Positions 30,397 to 38,538 of a DNA stretch of 42,120 nt are shown here, in pieces (position 1 is the first letter of the stretch; every line of letters begins with the position of its first letter). The notes beneath the pieces were generated by a model. It worked only from the letters and a program-made list of their open reading frames with translations, did no database searches and was not told the origin of the DNA. The position numbers and the translations under genes were made by a program. The stretch is from Candidatus Bathyarchaeota archaeon RBG_13_60_20 (GTDB taxonomy: Archaea; Thermoproteota; Bathyarchaeia; TCS64). The stretch is taken from the NCBI GenBank assembly GCA_001775965.1, contig MEZG01000035.1:1-42120 (forward strand), given 5' to 3'.

Positions 30397-31857
30397 CTAC
30401 CGCCCCCTCAGCTTCGGGTTGAATATGTCGTCCAGGGCGTACCCGATGAACACGAAGCTCATGCTCAGCAGCGCTATGCACAGGCCTGGGGGCACGGCCC
30501 ACCACCACTCGGCCACGGCGCCGTAGTACTGGACGTCGTGAAGCATCTTGCCCCACGTCTGAAGGAAGGGGTCACCCAGGCCCAGGAAGCTGAGGGCCGC
30601 CTCGGTGACTATAGCCCCCGGCACGGTGAGCGCCAGCTGGGTGTACGCCATGGTCATCACGTTGGGTACTAGGTGGACCCTTATGATGTGCCACGTGCCC
30701 CCGCCGCTGGCCCTGCTGGCCTCCACGAAGGCCTTGGTCTTCAGCGTGAGCACCTGGGACCTGATAAGGCGGGCTATCCCCATCCAGCCTAGGAACCCTA
30801 TGAGGATGATGACACTCCAGATGGTAGGCCCCAGGACCGCGGTGAGCACTATAAGGAAGGGTAGGCCGGGGATGGTGAGGAGAATGTCGTTGATCCTCAT
30901 GGCGAGCTCGTCCACCCAGCCTCCCAGGTAGCCCGAGGTCAGCCCCACGAGGACGCCGAGGACCACCGCTATGACGGCCGAGAAGATGCCGATTATAATG
31001 GATATCCTGCTCCCGTGCATCAGCTGGGTGAATATGTCGCGGCCGTAGTTGTCTGTGCCCAGGAGCCCGAAGCTCTCGCCCCATATGCGGGCGCTCACGT
31101 CGTCCAGGTACACCTTCACCGTGCCGCCCTCGCTCACCGTGCTGACCCTCACCACGAGGCCGTACTCGCCGCCCCGGGGGAACATCCTGGAGGCGTCGCC
31201 CAGTATATCGTTGAACAGCCGCAGCCTGAGGATGGCGTCGTTGGTGTCGATCTGGGGCCTCGGCACAGTCCATCCCTGGGAACCGCGTCGGGGCCCCGAA
31301 CTCCACAACTCCAGGAGGTTCCCATCGCTCTGCCTCAGTAGCACCTGGATGCTCCAGGTGGCCTCACCAGTGACCTGGGCCTTGTAGGCGAGGTGGACCG
31401 AGAACCTGCGCGGCGGCTTGTACGCGTACTGGTAGATCCTCTCTACGACGGCCGTCCCCTCGGCGCTCGGCTCCCCGGTCACCTCGATGGCTCCGGGCCC
31501 GCTGCCCTCCTCGACCAGGGGTATCCCGGGGTAGCCCTCCGAGCCCGTCCAGGAGGCCGACGATCCCCCCGTCAACTCCAGGCTCCACTCGCCCAGGGCG
31601 GCCACCGATGGTAAGCCTGGGTCCGTGATCAGGTACAGGTTGGGAGGCAGCGCGGGGTCCAGCCACTGGGGCTTCGCCCTGAAGTTAGCCAGCTGCATGG
31701 TGTACATGGGGTCGTAGGGCGTCAAGTAGGGGGCCAGGGCGGCCATCCCTATGAAGATAAAGAGCAGGGCGAGGCCGGCCTGCCCCATCCTGTTACCCAG
31801 GTACATGCGGCCGAACTCGGAGACGCTCCTAGCCAGCCTCCCTCTGTCCATCGTCAC
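30397..31857 (-). CDS. Peptide ABC importer permease (OppC/DppC) with a large inserted domain
   Basis: A 486-residue permease, against about 280-310 for a normal OppC. Residues 25-47 are the first membrane helix. From about residue 265 the standard permease follows, starting with LLGTDNYGRDIFTQLMHGSR, with the EAA coupling loop EASRASGGGTWHII. Between them lies an insert of about 205 residues on the outer side, rich in beta-type segments (WSLELTGGSSASW, RFSVHLAYKAQVTG, EYGLVVRVST, VKVYLDDVSA). It looks like a carbohydrate- or ligand-binding beta-sandwich. GTG start, directly after the OppB stop. Confidence 0.9.
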   Translation of the reverse strand: MTMDRGRLARSVSEFGRMYLGNRMGQAGLALLFIFIGMAALAPYLTPYDPMYTMQLANFRAKPQWLDPALPPNLYLITDPGLPSVAALGEWSLELTGGSSASWTGSEGYPGIPLVEEGSGPGAIEVTGEPSAEGTAVVERIYQYAYKPPRRFSVHLAYKAQVTGEATWSIQVLLRQSDGNLLELWSSGPRRGSQGWTVPRPQIDTNDAILRLRLFNDILGDASRMFPRGGEYGLVVRVSTVSEGGTVKVYLDDVSARIWGESFGLLGTDNYGRDIFTQLMHGSRISIIIGIFSAVIAVVLGVLVGLTSGYLGGWVDELAMRINDILLTIPGLPFLIVLTAVLGPTIWSVIILIGFLGWMGIARLIRSQVLTLKTKAFVEASRASGGGTWHIIRVHLVPNVMTMAYTQLALTVPGAIVTEAALSFLGLGDPFLQTWGKMLHDVQYYGAVAEWWWAVPPGLCIALLSMSFVFIGYALDDIFNPKLRGR

Positions 31858-32829
31858 CTACTCCTGCCTGATCCTCGGGTCCAGGAACCCGTAGACGAGG
31901 TCAGCAATGAGGTTGGCCGCCACCACCATCACCGAGATGATGAAGAATATGCCCTGGAGGGCCGGGTAGTCCTGCTTCAGTATGGCGTCCCAGATGTACC
32001 TCCCCAGCCCGTACCAGCTGAACACCGTCTCAGTGAGGAGCGCCCCCGACAGCAGGAACCCGAAGGCCAGGGCTATCACCGTAACCATAGGCAGCATGGC
32101 GTTCCTGAGCGCGTGCTTGTAAAGCACCGTCCTCTCGTCTAGGCCCTTGGCGCGGGCCAGCTGTATGTAGTCCTCCGTCAGCACGTCTATCATGGCTGCC
32201 CTCATGATGAGGGCGTAGCCTCCGAAGAGGATGATGACCAGTGCGAAGGTGGGCAGCGTCATGTGCCACATGATGTCCAGCACCAGGGCGAGGGGATCGG
32301 TGGGCGCCGGGACGCTGGTGGTGCCTCGTATGGGGAACCACTTGAGGTCGACGCCGAAGACCAGGAGCAGTATGAGGCCAAGCCAGAAGACGGGCACCGA
32401 GTTACCCAGGAACCCGAAGCTTATGGCGGTGACGTCCACGAGGCTCCCTCGGCGCGCAGCGGCCAGTATGCCTATCACCATGCCTATGACTATGGAGAGC
32501 ACCGTAGCCGTGCCCACCAGCAGCAGCGTGTTTGGGAGCCTCACCATGATGTCCTCGGCTATAGGCCGCTGGCTGTAGTAACTGTAACCGTAGAAGCCGC
32601 GGAGGCTCTGGACCATGTACTGGACGTACTGGTCCCAGAGGGGCTTGTCCAGGCCGAACAGCTCGTAGAGGCGCGCCACCTGCTCGGGGCGTAGCCGCAC
32701 CATGTCCGCGATCATGGCCACTGGGTTCCCCGGCATCATCCTGAAGATGACGAAGTTCATGGTCATGATTATCAGGATGGTGACTACCGCGAACGCGGCC
32801 CTCTTGGCGACGTATGACAGCAGACCCAT
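31858..32829 (-). CDS. Peptide ABC importer permease (OppB/DppB)
   Basis: A 323-residue permease with six predicted helices. The N-terminal AAFAVVTILIIMTMNFVIFR and RMMPGNPVA motif are typical of OppB/DppB. The coupling loop is RAKGLDERTVLYKHALRNA. It pairs with OppC to form the channel. It starts 62 bases after the binding-protein gene; this gap contains CCCTTTTTGT, which may partly terminate transcription and leave more binding protein than permease. Confidence 0.93.
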   Translation of the reverse strand: MGLLSYVAKRAAFAVVTILIIMTMNFVIFRMMPGNPVAMIADMVRLRPEQVARLYELFGLDKPLWDQYVQYMVQSLRGFYGYSYYSQRPIAEDIMVRLPNTLLLVGTATVLSIVIGMVIGILAAARRGSLVDVTAISFGFLGNSVPVFWLGLILLLVFGVDLKWFPIRGTTSVPAPTDPLALVLDIMWHMTLPTFALVIILFGGYALIMRAAMIDVLTEDYIQLARAKGLDERTVLYKHALRNAMLPMVTVIALAFGFLLSGALLTETVFSWYGLGRYIWDAILKQDYPALQGIFFIISVMVVAANLIADLVYGFLDPRIRQE

Positions 32830-32891
32830 ACTATCAATATGCCCTAAGACTGAGAGTATTTCAATTTTCTTTACAAAAAGGGTGGGTGGGG

Positions 32892-34982
32892 CTAGGCCCC
32901 GGGTGCTCTTCTCCGCATAACCACGTAGCCCACGGCCACTAGTACAACGACGACCACCAGGCCGGCGTAGTACATGGTGTAGTCCGGGGGCTTCTCTTCA
33001 ACGACCAGGTTGTAGTCGTCGCGTGAGCCGATGCCTACCGCCGTGACGGGGGCCGTGAACTCCACGGTCACAGTGTATGTTCCTGGGTTGATGGTCGCCG
33101 TATCAAGGGTTACCGTATAGGTTCCGTCGGCGGCTGCAGTGCCCGTGAATGTCTTCACTGTGGCTCCGGCCGCGCTCATCACCGTAGCCGTGTACGTGCC
33201 GTTGGTGATGGCATCGTCGCCCACTGTCACCTTCTTAGTGAAGGGCTTGGTGTCTCCCTGCGTCAACGTGTACGTGGTGTAGCCGAGGGTGCTGTCGGCG
33301 GGCTTCAGGAACCATTTGGGGTTCGCCTCCACCAGCACGTACTCTCCCGGCTTGTACTCCTTGAACTTGTAGGGGCCCGTGCCTATGAGGTTACCGTCGG
33401 CTATGGGCTGGTATCTTACGCTGTCTTCTATGTTCTCCCAGATGTGCTTAGGTATCATGGGTACGTTGGCCCCCACCCAGTGGAGTGCCCAGAAGCTTGT
33501 GGTGTTCAGGTAGGCTACGGCGGTGTATGTGCCGGCCGTCTCCGCGTTCTGCAGTCCCTTCAGGTAACTGATGTACACGGGGTTCTCCTGCTCCTTGGCG
33601 TAGGTCCAGGTGAAGACCACGTCCTCGGCCGTGAAGGGCTTGCCGTCGTGCCATGTCACATCGTCGCGCAGGTTGAAGGACAGCTTAAGCCCCGAGCCTC
33701 CCCCCGGAGGCGTCCAGGGCTCAGTGGTCCAGCTCTCGGCCAGCCACGGCAGCTCCTCGAACGTTGTCGGGTCCAGCTGGATCAGCGAGTCATATATGAC
33801 GTTGTTCAGCATGGAGTCCCACCACCAGTTGATCTCGTACATGGGGCTCGGCTGCTGGGGGTCTGAGGTCCAGCCCACGTTGAGCACGGAGCCGTACTTC
33901 TGTGTCTTATCGGTGGCGAAGGTCATGGTGAAGGCGTTGGTTACTCCGCTCCACCAGGGCAGGTCCACCACGTTCTTGAGCCTCGCATTGTAGGGCGATA
34001 GGTAAGCCTTGGCGTATAGGGGTATGAAGGGCACCTGCTCGGACAGCAGGTACTGGGCCTCGTGAGCCCCCTCCAGGCACTCCTCGTAAGTGGAGCCGAA
34101 CTTGAGCCTGTTAAGGGCCGCGTCCACCGTGGCGTTCTTGAACATCTGGTAGTTCTGGCTAGGAGGCGAAGTGGAGTGGAATATGTCCCACAGCCAGTCT
34201 ACGTCCGGGCCTCCGCCCCAACCAGAGGTGTAGATGTCGTAGTTCTGCTCGAGGAACACCAAGGGCGATGCCACGGACCTGGGGACCTCCTGGAGGTCGT
34301 AGGGGATGCCCACTATGTCCATCTGGGCAGCCAGCTCCCTCGCCGCGTAGATCCTGTGGGGGTGCTCGGTCCTGGCGATGATCGTCAGGGGCCTCATGGT
34401 CTCCCCTGTCTCGGGGTCGATGCGTTTACCGTCAGACCCCTTGACGAAGCCAATGCCGTCAAGGATCTCCCCAGCCAACGTGGGGTTGAACTCGAATGTT
34501 ACGTACTCTGTGGCAGCCCACGGCCCGTAGCCGGGAGACTCTATGAAGGTCTCGATCACGTACCCCAACCCCTGCAGGCCCTCCCTCACGTACTTTTCCT
34601 TGTCCACCAGGTGGGCTATTGCCTGCCTGAACTTGGTCAAGGTCAGAGGGTACCTCTCACACTGGAACGAGTACCCCCACATGCCCTGCTCAGCGGACTG
34701 GGCTGTCTCGATGGTGCCTGCGGTGAGCCCCGGCTGGATGTCGGGGATCTGCTCGGCCTCGAAGAAGTCCATGATGTCCACGTCGCCGGAGAGGAGGCCC
34801 GCGACCTCTGCCTCCGATGAGGCGTAGATCTTGAACCTTATCTCCTTGAAGTAGGGGCCCTCGAGGGGTCCGATGGATGAAGAAACCGCGGCCGTCGCCA
34901 TCGGCTGCAACAGGAATGACAGTAGCAGCGTCGCAGCGATCAGTAGAAACTTTCCTCTGAGGATTAATCTAGGGTTATTCAT
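32892..34982 (-). CDS. Peptide-binding protein (SBP_bac_5), apparently circularly permuted
   Basis: A 696-residue secreted, membrane-anchored binding protein. Residues 1-32 are a signal peptide and 666-690 a C-terminal helix followed by RRR. An Ig-like stalk (about 585-655) precedes the helix. The order of the ligand-binding part is unusual. Residues 43-360 hold motifs normally found in the second half of the family (GDVDIMD, FRQAIAHLVDKEKYV). Residues 370-560 hold those of the first half (VLNVGW, LPWLAESW, WHDGKPFTAEDVVF near 443, GTGPYKFKEYKPGE near 534). It heads the operon; GAGG lies 5 bases before the ATG. Confidence 0.87.
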   Translation of the reverse strand: MNNPRLILRGKFLLIAATLLLSFLLQPMATAAVSSSIGPLEGPYFKEIRFKIYASSEAEVAGLLSGDVDIMDFFEAEQIPDIQPGLTAGTIETAQSAEQGMWGYSFQCERYPLTLTKFRQAIAHLVDKEKYVREGLQGLGYVIETFIESPGYGPWAATEYVTFEFNPTLAGEILDGIGFVKGSDGKRIDPETGETMRPLTIIARTEHPHRIYAARELAAQMDIVGIPYDLQEVPRSVASPLVFLEQNYDIYTSGWGGGPDVDWLWDIFHSTSPPSQNYQMFKNATVDAALNRLKFGSTYEECLEGAHEAQYLLSEQVPFIPLYAKAYLSPYNARLKNVVDLPWWSGVTNAFTMTFATDKTQKYGSVLNVGWTSDPQQPSPMYEINWWWDSMLNNVIYDSLIQLDPTTFEELPWLAESWTTEPWTPPGGGSGLKLSFNLRDDVTWHDGKPFTAEDVVFTWTYAKEQENPVYISYLKGLQNAETAGTYTAVAYLNTTSFWALHWVGANVPMIPKHIWENIEDSVRYQPIADGNLIGTGPYKFKEYKPGEYVLVEANPKWFLKPADSTLGYTTYTLTQGDTKPFTKKVTVGDDAITNGTYTATVMSAAGATVKTFTGTAAADGTYTVTLDTATINPGTYTVTVEFTAPVTAVGIGSRDDYNLVVEEKPPDYTMYYAGLVVVVVLVAVGYVVMRRRAPGA

Positions 34983-35057
34983 TTTCCTCAGAATAGGCTT
35001 GGAATTGTAATGTATTTATCAATTTCTATAAATAACTGCTTGATCCCTATTCCTTTG

Positions 35058-35606
35058 ATGCTTTTAGGGTCAGGTGAGGGCCGCGATCAAGGAATATGGG
35101 AGATAGCGGAGTACCCTGCACCGCCAACGCAGCGCTTGGTGTCAGGCGCCGTGTCGCTCGTATCACTGATACTTTTCGTCAGGGCAATCGGCCCGGAGCC
35201 TGCGCTTCAGGATGCAGCCCCTTTTCTTCTGCTAGCGTCGGCAACATTTATCGCCGTGTTCGTGCCCCTGTTCCGGGAGTTCAGGGACGTGAGGCGGGCC
35301 GTCGTCGAGGGTAAACCCTATGTTAAAAGAGCTGGAATTGGGAGGCCGTGCGCTATTATATGGGCTCTGTTTATACTTGCAGCCATTTTAGGGCCCTTCA
35401 TGTTGTCTGCTTATCTACAACCTGTCGCATGGTTCAGCGCGGTGTTAGGCTTAACCTCGGGGTTTTCATCCTCCCAACTCGTCTTCATCTTATACGTAAG
35501 GAGCTGGGAGAAGTCAAACGATGTAAAGTTAGAGCAGTACAGGGTCTTGCTTTACGGCGGCGAGGGCAGGTTAGTAGTGGAGCGGGGCGTGAGGGCGAGG
35601 AGATGA
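35058..35606 (+). CDS. Hypothetical four-helix membrane protein
   Basis: A 182-residue protein with four hydrophobic helices (VSGAVSLVSLILFVRAIG, APFLLLASATFIAVFVPLF, AIIWALFILAAILGPFMLS, SAVLGLTSGFSSSQLVFILY). It has charged connecting loops and a basic tail. I do not recognise the family. The frame is open from 35010, but TCTATAAATAAC (35025-35036) lies in that part and is 27-28 bases before ATG 35058, so I start there with a leaderless mRNA. It overlaps the presenilin-like gene by 4 bases (ATGA), so the two probably work together. Confidence 0.62.
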   Translation: MLLGSGEGRDQGIWEIAEYPAPPTQRLVSGAVSLVSLILFVRAIGPEPALQDAAPFLLLASATFIAVFVPLFREFRDVRRAVVEGKPYVKRAGIGRPCAIIWALFILAAILGPFMLSAYLQPVAWFSAVLGLTSGFSSSQLVFILYVRSWEKSNDVKLEQYRVLLYGGEGRLVVERGVRARR

Positions 35607-36448
35607 GGGACACCAGGGTCGTCGTGGGCTACCTCACACCCATAGTATCCAGCATGGCCGTGTCCCTCGGCTTCGTGAGGCTCGTCGTGAGCAGCGGCCT
35701 CGTAAGGTCCACGCCACCCACCTTGGGCGCCGACGCCTACGGTCAGGCGGTGTGGACCCTGAGTCTCACCCTCCTGGGTCTCGTCGGTGTGACCATCCTC
35801 TACTGGCTCATCACCAGGGGCAGGGACTTTGAACTACGCGTCGTCTTGGCCCTCGTCGTGGCCCCCACCTCGGCCATCCTCGTGATCATAGTGTCCCAGA
35901 CGGTGCTGCTTATGGTGGCCAAGGCCGTGTCCACACTCATGGCATCCATCGTAGTGCTTCTGTCCCTCTACGTGGCCGTGTTCAGCGTCATATTCATACT
36001 GAGCAACGCCTTCGGCACGCATGTCAGGAACTTCATCTTCATACTCTATGGGGCCCTCCTGGGCGGATTCATTAGCCTGCTGATGCCTACGGCGTCCCTT
36101 GTCGTAATGCTTGTGGCGGTGGCGGTCTATGATCTGGTGATGCTTAACTCGGGGTGGTTCGCTGACCTTGTCAATGTGCTGAGGCGTTCTGGTCGGCGTG
36201 GGGCTAGGATGAGCTATGTCACGGAGAGCATGGAGATCGGTATCGGGGAGCTCATATTCTACAGCTTCGTCCCGGCTCATGTTGAGGCGTACTACGGGCT
36301 GGAGATGCTTTTGGTCACGGTGGCTATGACGGGTGTTGGGGTGCTGCTGAACCTGTGGGTTCTGGGTAGGAGGGGGTTTGTCGCTGGGTTGCCTGCTCCT
36401 GTTCTTCTGGGGTTGTCTCCTCTGTTGTTGATGTTTGTTGTTGGTTGA
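35603..36448 (+). CDS. Presenilin/SPP-like (A22) membrane protease homologue with Asp-to-Glu change
   Basis: A 281-residue protein with eight or nine helices. It matches the archaeal presenilin-homologue layout. The first catalytic Asp is in AVYDLVML (D177). The second motif, normally GxGD, reads GIGELIFYSFV with Glu216. A PAL-like segment (LPAPVLLGLSP, about 263-273) follows near the C-terminus. These enzymes cut transmembrane segments with two Asp residues. With Glu in the second position it may be inactive or have altered pH dependence. Its start overlaps the upstream membrane-protein gene. Confidence 0.72.
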   Translation: MRDTRVVVGYLTPIVSSMAVSLGFVRLVVSSGLVRSTPPTLGADAYGQAVWTLSLTLLGLVGVTILYWLITRGRDFELRVVLALVVAPTSAILVIIVSQTVLLMVAKAVSTLMASIVVLLSLYVAVFSVIFILSNAFGTHVRNFIFILYGALLGGFISLLMPTASLVVMLVAVAVYDLVMLNSGWFADLVNVLRRSGRRGARMSYVTESMEIGIGELIFYSFVPAHVEAYYGLEMLLVTVAMTGVGVLLNLWVLGRRGFVAGLPAPVLLGLSPLLLMFVVG

Positions 36449-36465
36449 GTGTGTGTGGGTGTTGG

Positions 36466-36540
36466 TGGGCCCGAAGGGACTTGAACCCATGACCACCCGG
36501 TTATGAGCCGGGTGCTCTAGCCAAACTGAGCTACGGGCCC
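36466..36540 (-). tRNA. tRNA-Met (elongator, anticodon CAU)
   Basis: Cloverleaf on the minus strand. The acceptor is GGGCCCG/CGGGCCC with discriminator A, then encoded CCA (36463-36465). The anticodon stem CCCGG/CCGGG closes the loop CTCATAA (CAT), and the T loop is TTCAAGT. The G1-C72 pair and normal acceptor fit elongator Met rather than initiator. A tRNA-Ile with a modified CAU is the main alternative. No intron. A TATA box (36565-36574) is about 30 bases upstream, divergent from tRNA-Glu. Confidence 0.9.
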
Positions 36541-36591
36541 GCACCACCTGTATCGGGGGGCGGAGATATAAAAATGACTGCAGTGCGGTTA

Positions 36592-36603
36592 ACTTATAAA
36601 AGG
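36592..36603 (+). promoter_or_regulatory. TATA box of tRNA-Glu
   Basis: ACTTATAAAAGG is centred about 30 bases before the first base of tRNA-Glu (36628), a typical archaeal spacing. The divergent tRNA-Met promoter (GATATAAAAA, 36565-36574) lies next to it. Confidence 0.65.
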
Positions 36604-36627
36604 GCTGGGGGCTAGTCACAGGTGCGC

Positions 36628-36703
36628 GCTCCCGTGGTGTAGTCCGGTCAAGCATTTCGGCCTTTCGAGCCGGGGAACCCGGGTTCAAATCCCGGCGGGA
36701 GCA
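36628..36703 (+). tRNA. tRNA-Glu (anticodon UUC)
   Basis: Cloverleaf on the plus strand. The acceptor is GCTCCCG/CGGGAGC with discriminator A and encoded CCA (36704-36706). The anticodon stem CGGCC-GGCCG type closes the loop CTTTCGA (TTC). The T arm is CCGGG-TTCAAAT-CCCGG. No intron is seen. It borders a 2.4-kb accessory stretch to its right, but I find no repeat of its 3' end there. Confidence 0.92.
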
Positions 36704-36749
36704 CCACTTTCTGCTTGTCAATCCGTAGGTGGGGGGAGGGTTGTCATCA

Positions 36750-37322
36750 TCATCGTTTTCCCTCTCTCGACCCGATTATTTCGATTATTCTGTTCCACTG
36801 GGTGGCGGTGATTGGGAAGTTTGTCCCCTGGGACTGCCGCAGTATTCTTAACCCGGATAGTACGGGGTCCTTCTCGCATTCCTCTCTGCGTATGGGCTCT
36901 GTGAACAATCTGTTGGTGTACCTGATCCAGATCCTCGGGTTTATCTTCAGGGTCTCGATCCTGTCGGTGTAGTAGTCTCTTATTCCAGGGTCCTCTTTGA
37001 CGGATCTTGAGGGGTTCGAGTCCGCTTCGGCCGTCGCGTAGACGCCCCCACGGGGCCCCGAGACCCATATCACGACGTTGTCTCCTTTCCGGATGCTTTT
37101 CTGGTGCTGCCTGACCGACCAGGCCATTGCCTCTGCGTCCGGGTGGTCCTTCCACCAGTCGAGTATGCGCAGCTTACTAGGGTTTGCTTGGAACAGCCAG
37201 TGCCCCTGCCTCGCTCTGCTTGATGCCGCTGTTAGGCACGAGCCGCAGTCCGTGCAGAACTTGTTTCCGGAGAATTCCTGATGCGAATATTCTTTTTTGC
37301 ATTTGGGGCATATGTAGGACAT
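36750..37322 (-). CDS. Zinc ribbon plus EVE (PUA-like) domain protein
   Basis: A 190-residue protein. Residues 1-28 are a zinc ribbon (CPKC at 5-8, CTDC at 23-26). Residues 40-175 form an EVE domain, a PUA/YTH relative that flips out and reads modified bases: GHWLFQANPSKLRILDWW, KGDNVVIWVSGPRGGVYATAE, then RIWIRYTNRL. EVE domains are often attached to McrB-type or other restriction enzymes and are thought to sense modified DNA or RNA. Here it stands alone next to tRNA-Glu and broken genes. The zinc ribbon in front of EVE is unusual. Confidence 0.82.
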   Translation of the reverse strand: MSYICPKCKKEYSHQEFSGNKFCTDCGSCLTAASSRARQGHWLFQANPSKLRILDWWKDHPDAEAMAWSVRQHQKSIRKGDNVVIWVSGPRGGVYATAEADSNPSRSVKEDPGIRDYYTDRIETLKINPRIWIRYTNRLFTEPIRREECEKDPVLSGLRILRQSQGTNFPITATQWNRIIEIIGSREGKR

Positions 37323-37570
37323 ACCACGATCATTAGTTTTAATTTAAATAAATTGTTTCTCCATGGGTTTTACGGATGTAATTGCGGACAGGGTCCCTGA
37401 GTACGCCGCGCCTCTTCTGCGTTGTGGCTTATCCTGGATGACCGCGCTATTATTCAGGATGGAATCCTAGAGATATGCTTCCCAATGAGTTTGGGGGCGG
37501 TAGAGACTGGCGTCAGCTGAGCCCTGCGCAGCGCGCCGGAGGGTTTGAATGGGGGTCAGGAAATATTTTT
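37323..37570. other. Gene-poor stretch
   Basis: No supported gene. Several short open frames exist on the plus strand (for example from ATG 37363, 36 residues) but none has a promoter, a good ribosome-binding site or a recognisable motif. A fragment reading WLILDDRAIIQDGILE could be a relic, but I cannot identify it. The stretch ends in the hairpin and T-run at 37579-37619. Confidence 0.4.
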
Positions 37571-37578
37571 TTTTTCAG

Positions 37579-37619
37579 GGATATGAACCGCTACTGTTCA
37601 TATCCGGAAATTTTTTTTT
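37579..37619 (+). terminator. Strong hairpin with T-runs
   Basis: GGATATGAAC (37579-37588) pairs perfectly with GTTCATATCC (37596-37605) around a 7-base loop, followed by nine T (37611-37619). A run of eleven T also precedes it. It looks like a factor-independent terminator for plus-strand transcription, although no gene is recognised upstream. The stop of the broken minus-strand gene lies inside this hairpin. Confidence 0.6.
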
Positions 37620-38289
37620 ACTAGCCCACGTCCAATCGTCGTTTGGATGTGTCGGCCAGGATATAGGTTGTTAGGACCCTGCGTTATTAGTCGCTGAGCC
37701 TCACCGTAGCCTCCTAAGGTTATACGAATGTAGCGCGGCCCCATCCTACGGGAGCGCCGAGGGCTGGAGCTTCTCCCGCTGGTCCCCAGGTTAAGGCGGG
37801 TGAACCTGGCCTTTAGGTCGTCCTCGTCGCCCAGCTGCACCTCGCTCCCCTTCATGACGCTGTCGATGATGGAGGTGAGGTTGCTCATGGCGTTCATGAG
37901 CTTGTGCCTCTGAGACTTGGAGAGTTTTGGGTTATCGAGCTCACGTCTGTACGTCTCGAAGAGGCTCCAGTTGCCCTTAGGAGGTCGATCTTGTCGAGCT
38001 TCTGAGCGTCCTCGCGGGTCATCATCTCAAAGGAGCTCCGGAAGCTACTCGTTGTGGGTAGAATAATTGATGAATCGTCGGGCTTTTTGAGGCCAAGTCG
38101 TCTAGGCTTGTTATCGACAGAAGGGACGCTCCGCCCAAGCGCCTCTGCGAGCGTCTTAACAGGGATGGAGAGATACTTCTCCCTGAGCAGGGACTCCTCT
38201 TCGCCAGTCCAAGCCCTTATATTAGACACCGATGAGTGCAGTGAAAAAAGACGTTTATGAAAGTATTTGAGAATAGTATGAATAATCAT
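37598..38289 (-). pseudogene. Frameshifted gene with Myb/SANT-like HTH, terminase-small-subunit-like
   Basis: Two frames join into one protein if a frameshift near 37978-37985 is repaired. The N-terminal part (to about 37980) has a helix-turn-helix: RAWTGEEESLLREKYLS, LAEALGRSVPSV, ending RLGLKKP. It then reads REDAQKLDKIDLL and continues in the second frame as KGNWSLFETYRRELD, then LSKSQRHKLMNAMS. The HTH-plus-helical order resembles phage small terminase subunits or site-specific DNA-binding proteins. The C-terminal 60 residues are low-complexity and may be out of frame too. Probably inactive. Confidence 0.5.
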
Positions 38290-38405
38290 ACTAGTAATAA
38301 AAGTAGGAAAACATCCGTTTAAAAATAATATGGGTTTATCAGGTCAGATGTTGGTAAGCGTCCTTATCCGATTGTATCTTACCGCGTAGACCCTTTTTCG
38401 ATTTC

Positions 38406-38423
38406 ACTAATAGGGGTATTAGT
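38406..38423. repeat. Inverted repeat in an AT-rich intergenic region
   Basis: ACTAATA (38406-38412) and TATTAGT (38417-38423) flank GGGG. The surrounding 250 bases (38290-38538) hold no gene. They also carry a 9-bp direct repeat ACTAGTAAT at 38290 and 38471, ending just before the operator-like motifs of the next gene. Confidence 0.35.
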
Positions 38424-38480
38424 AAAATACAGCTGATTGGAAAATTGATGGGCTGCCCTCTCATACAGCGACTAGTAATC

Positions 38481-38510
38481 CACGTGTAAATAATACATAT
38501 ATACCCGTGT
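38481..38510. promoter_or_regulatory. ACACG-flanked TATA box of the second DUF4258 locus
   Basis: CACGTGT (38481-38487) and CCCGTGT (38504-38510) flank the TATA-like ACATATATAC. Read on the other strand both contain ACACG, the motif repeated over the promoter of the first DUF4258 locus (8655-8701). Similar motif and placement in two paralogous TA loci support a shared operator type. Confidence 0.45.
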
Positions 38511-38538
38511 TCAACACTTACTATCGCCGGGTGAAGCG

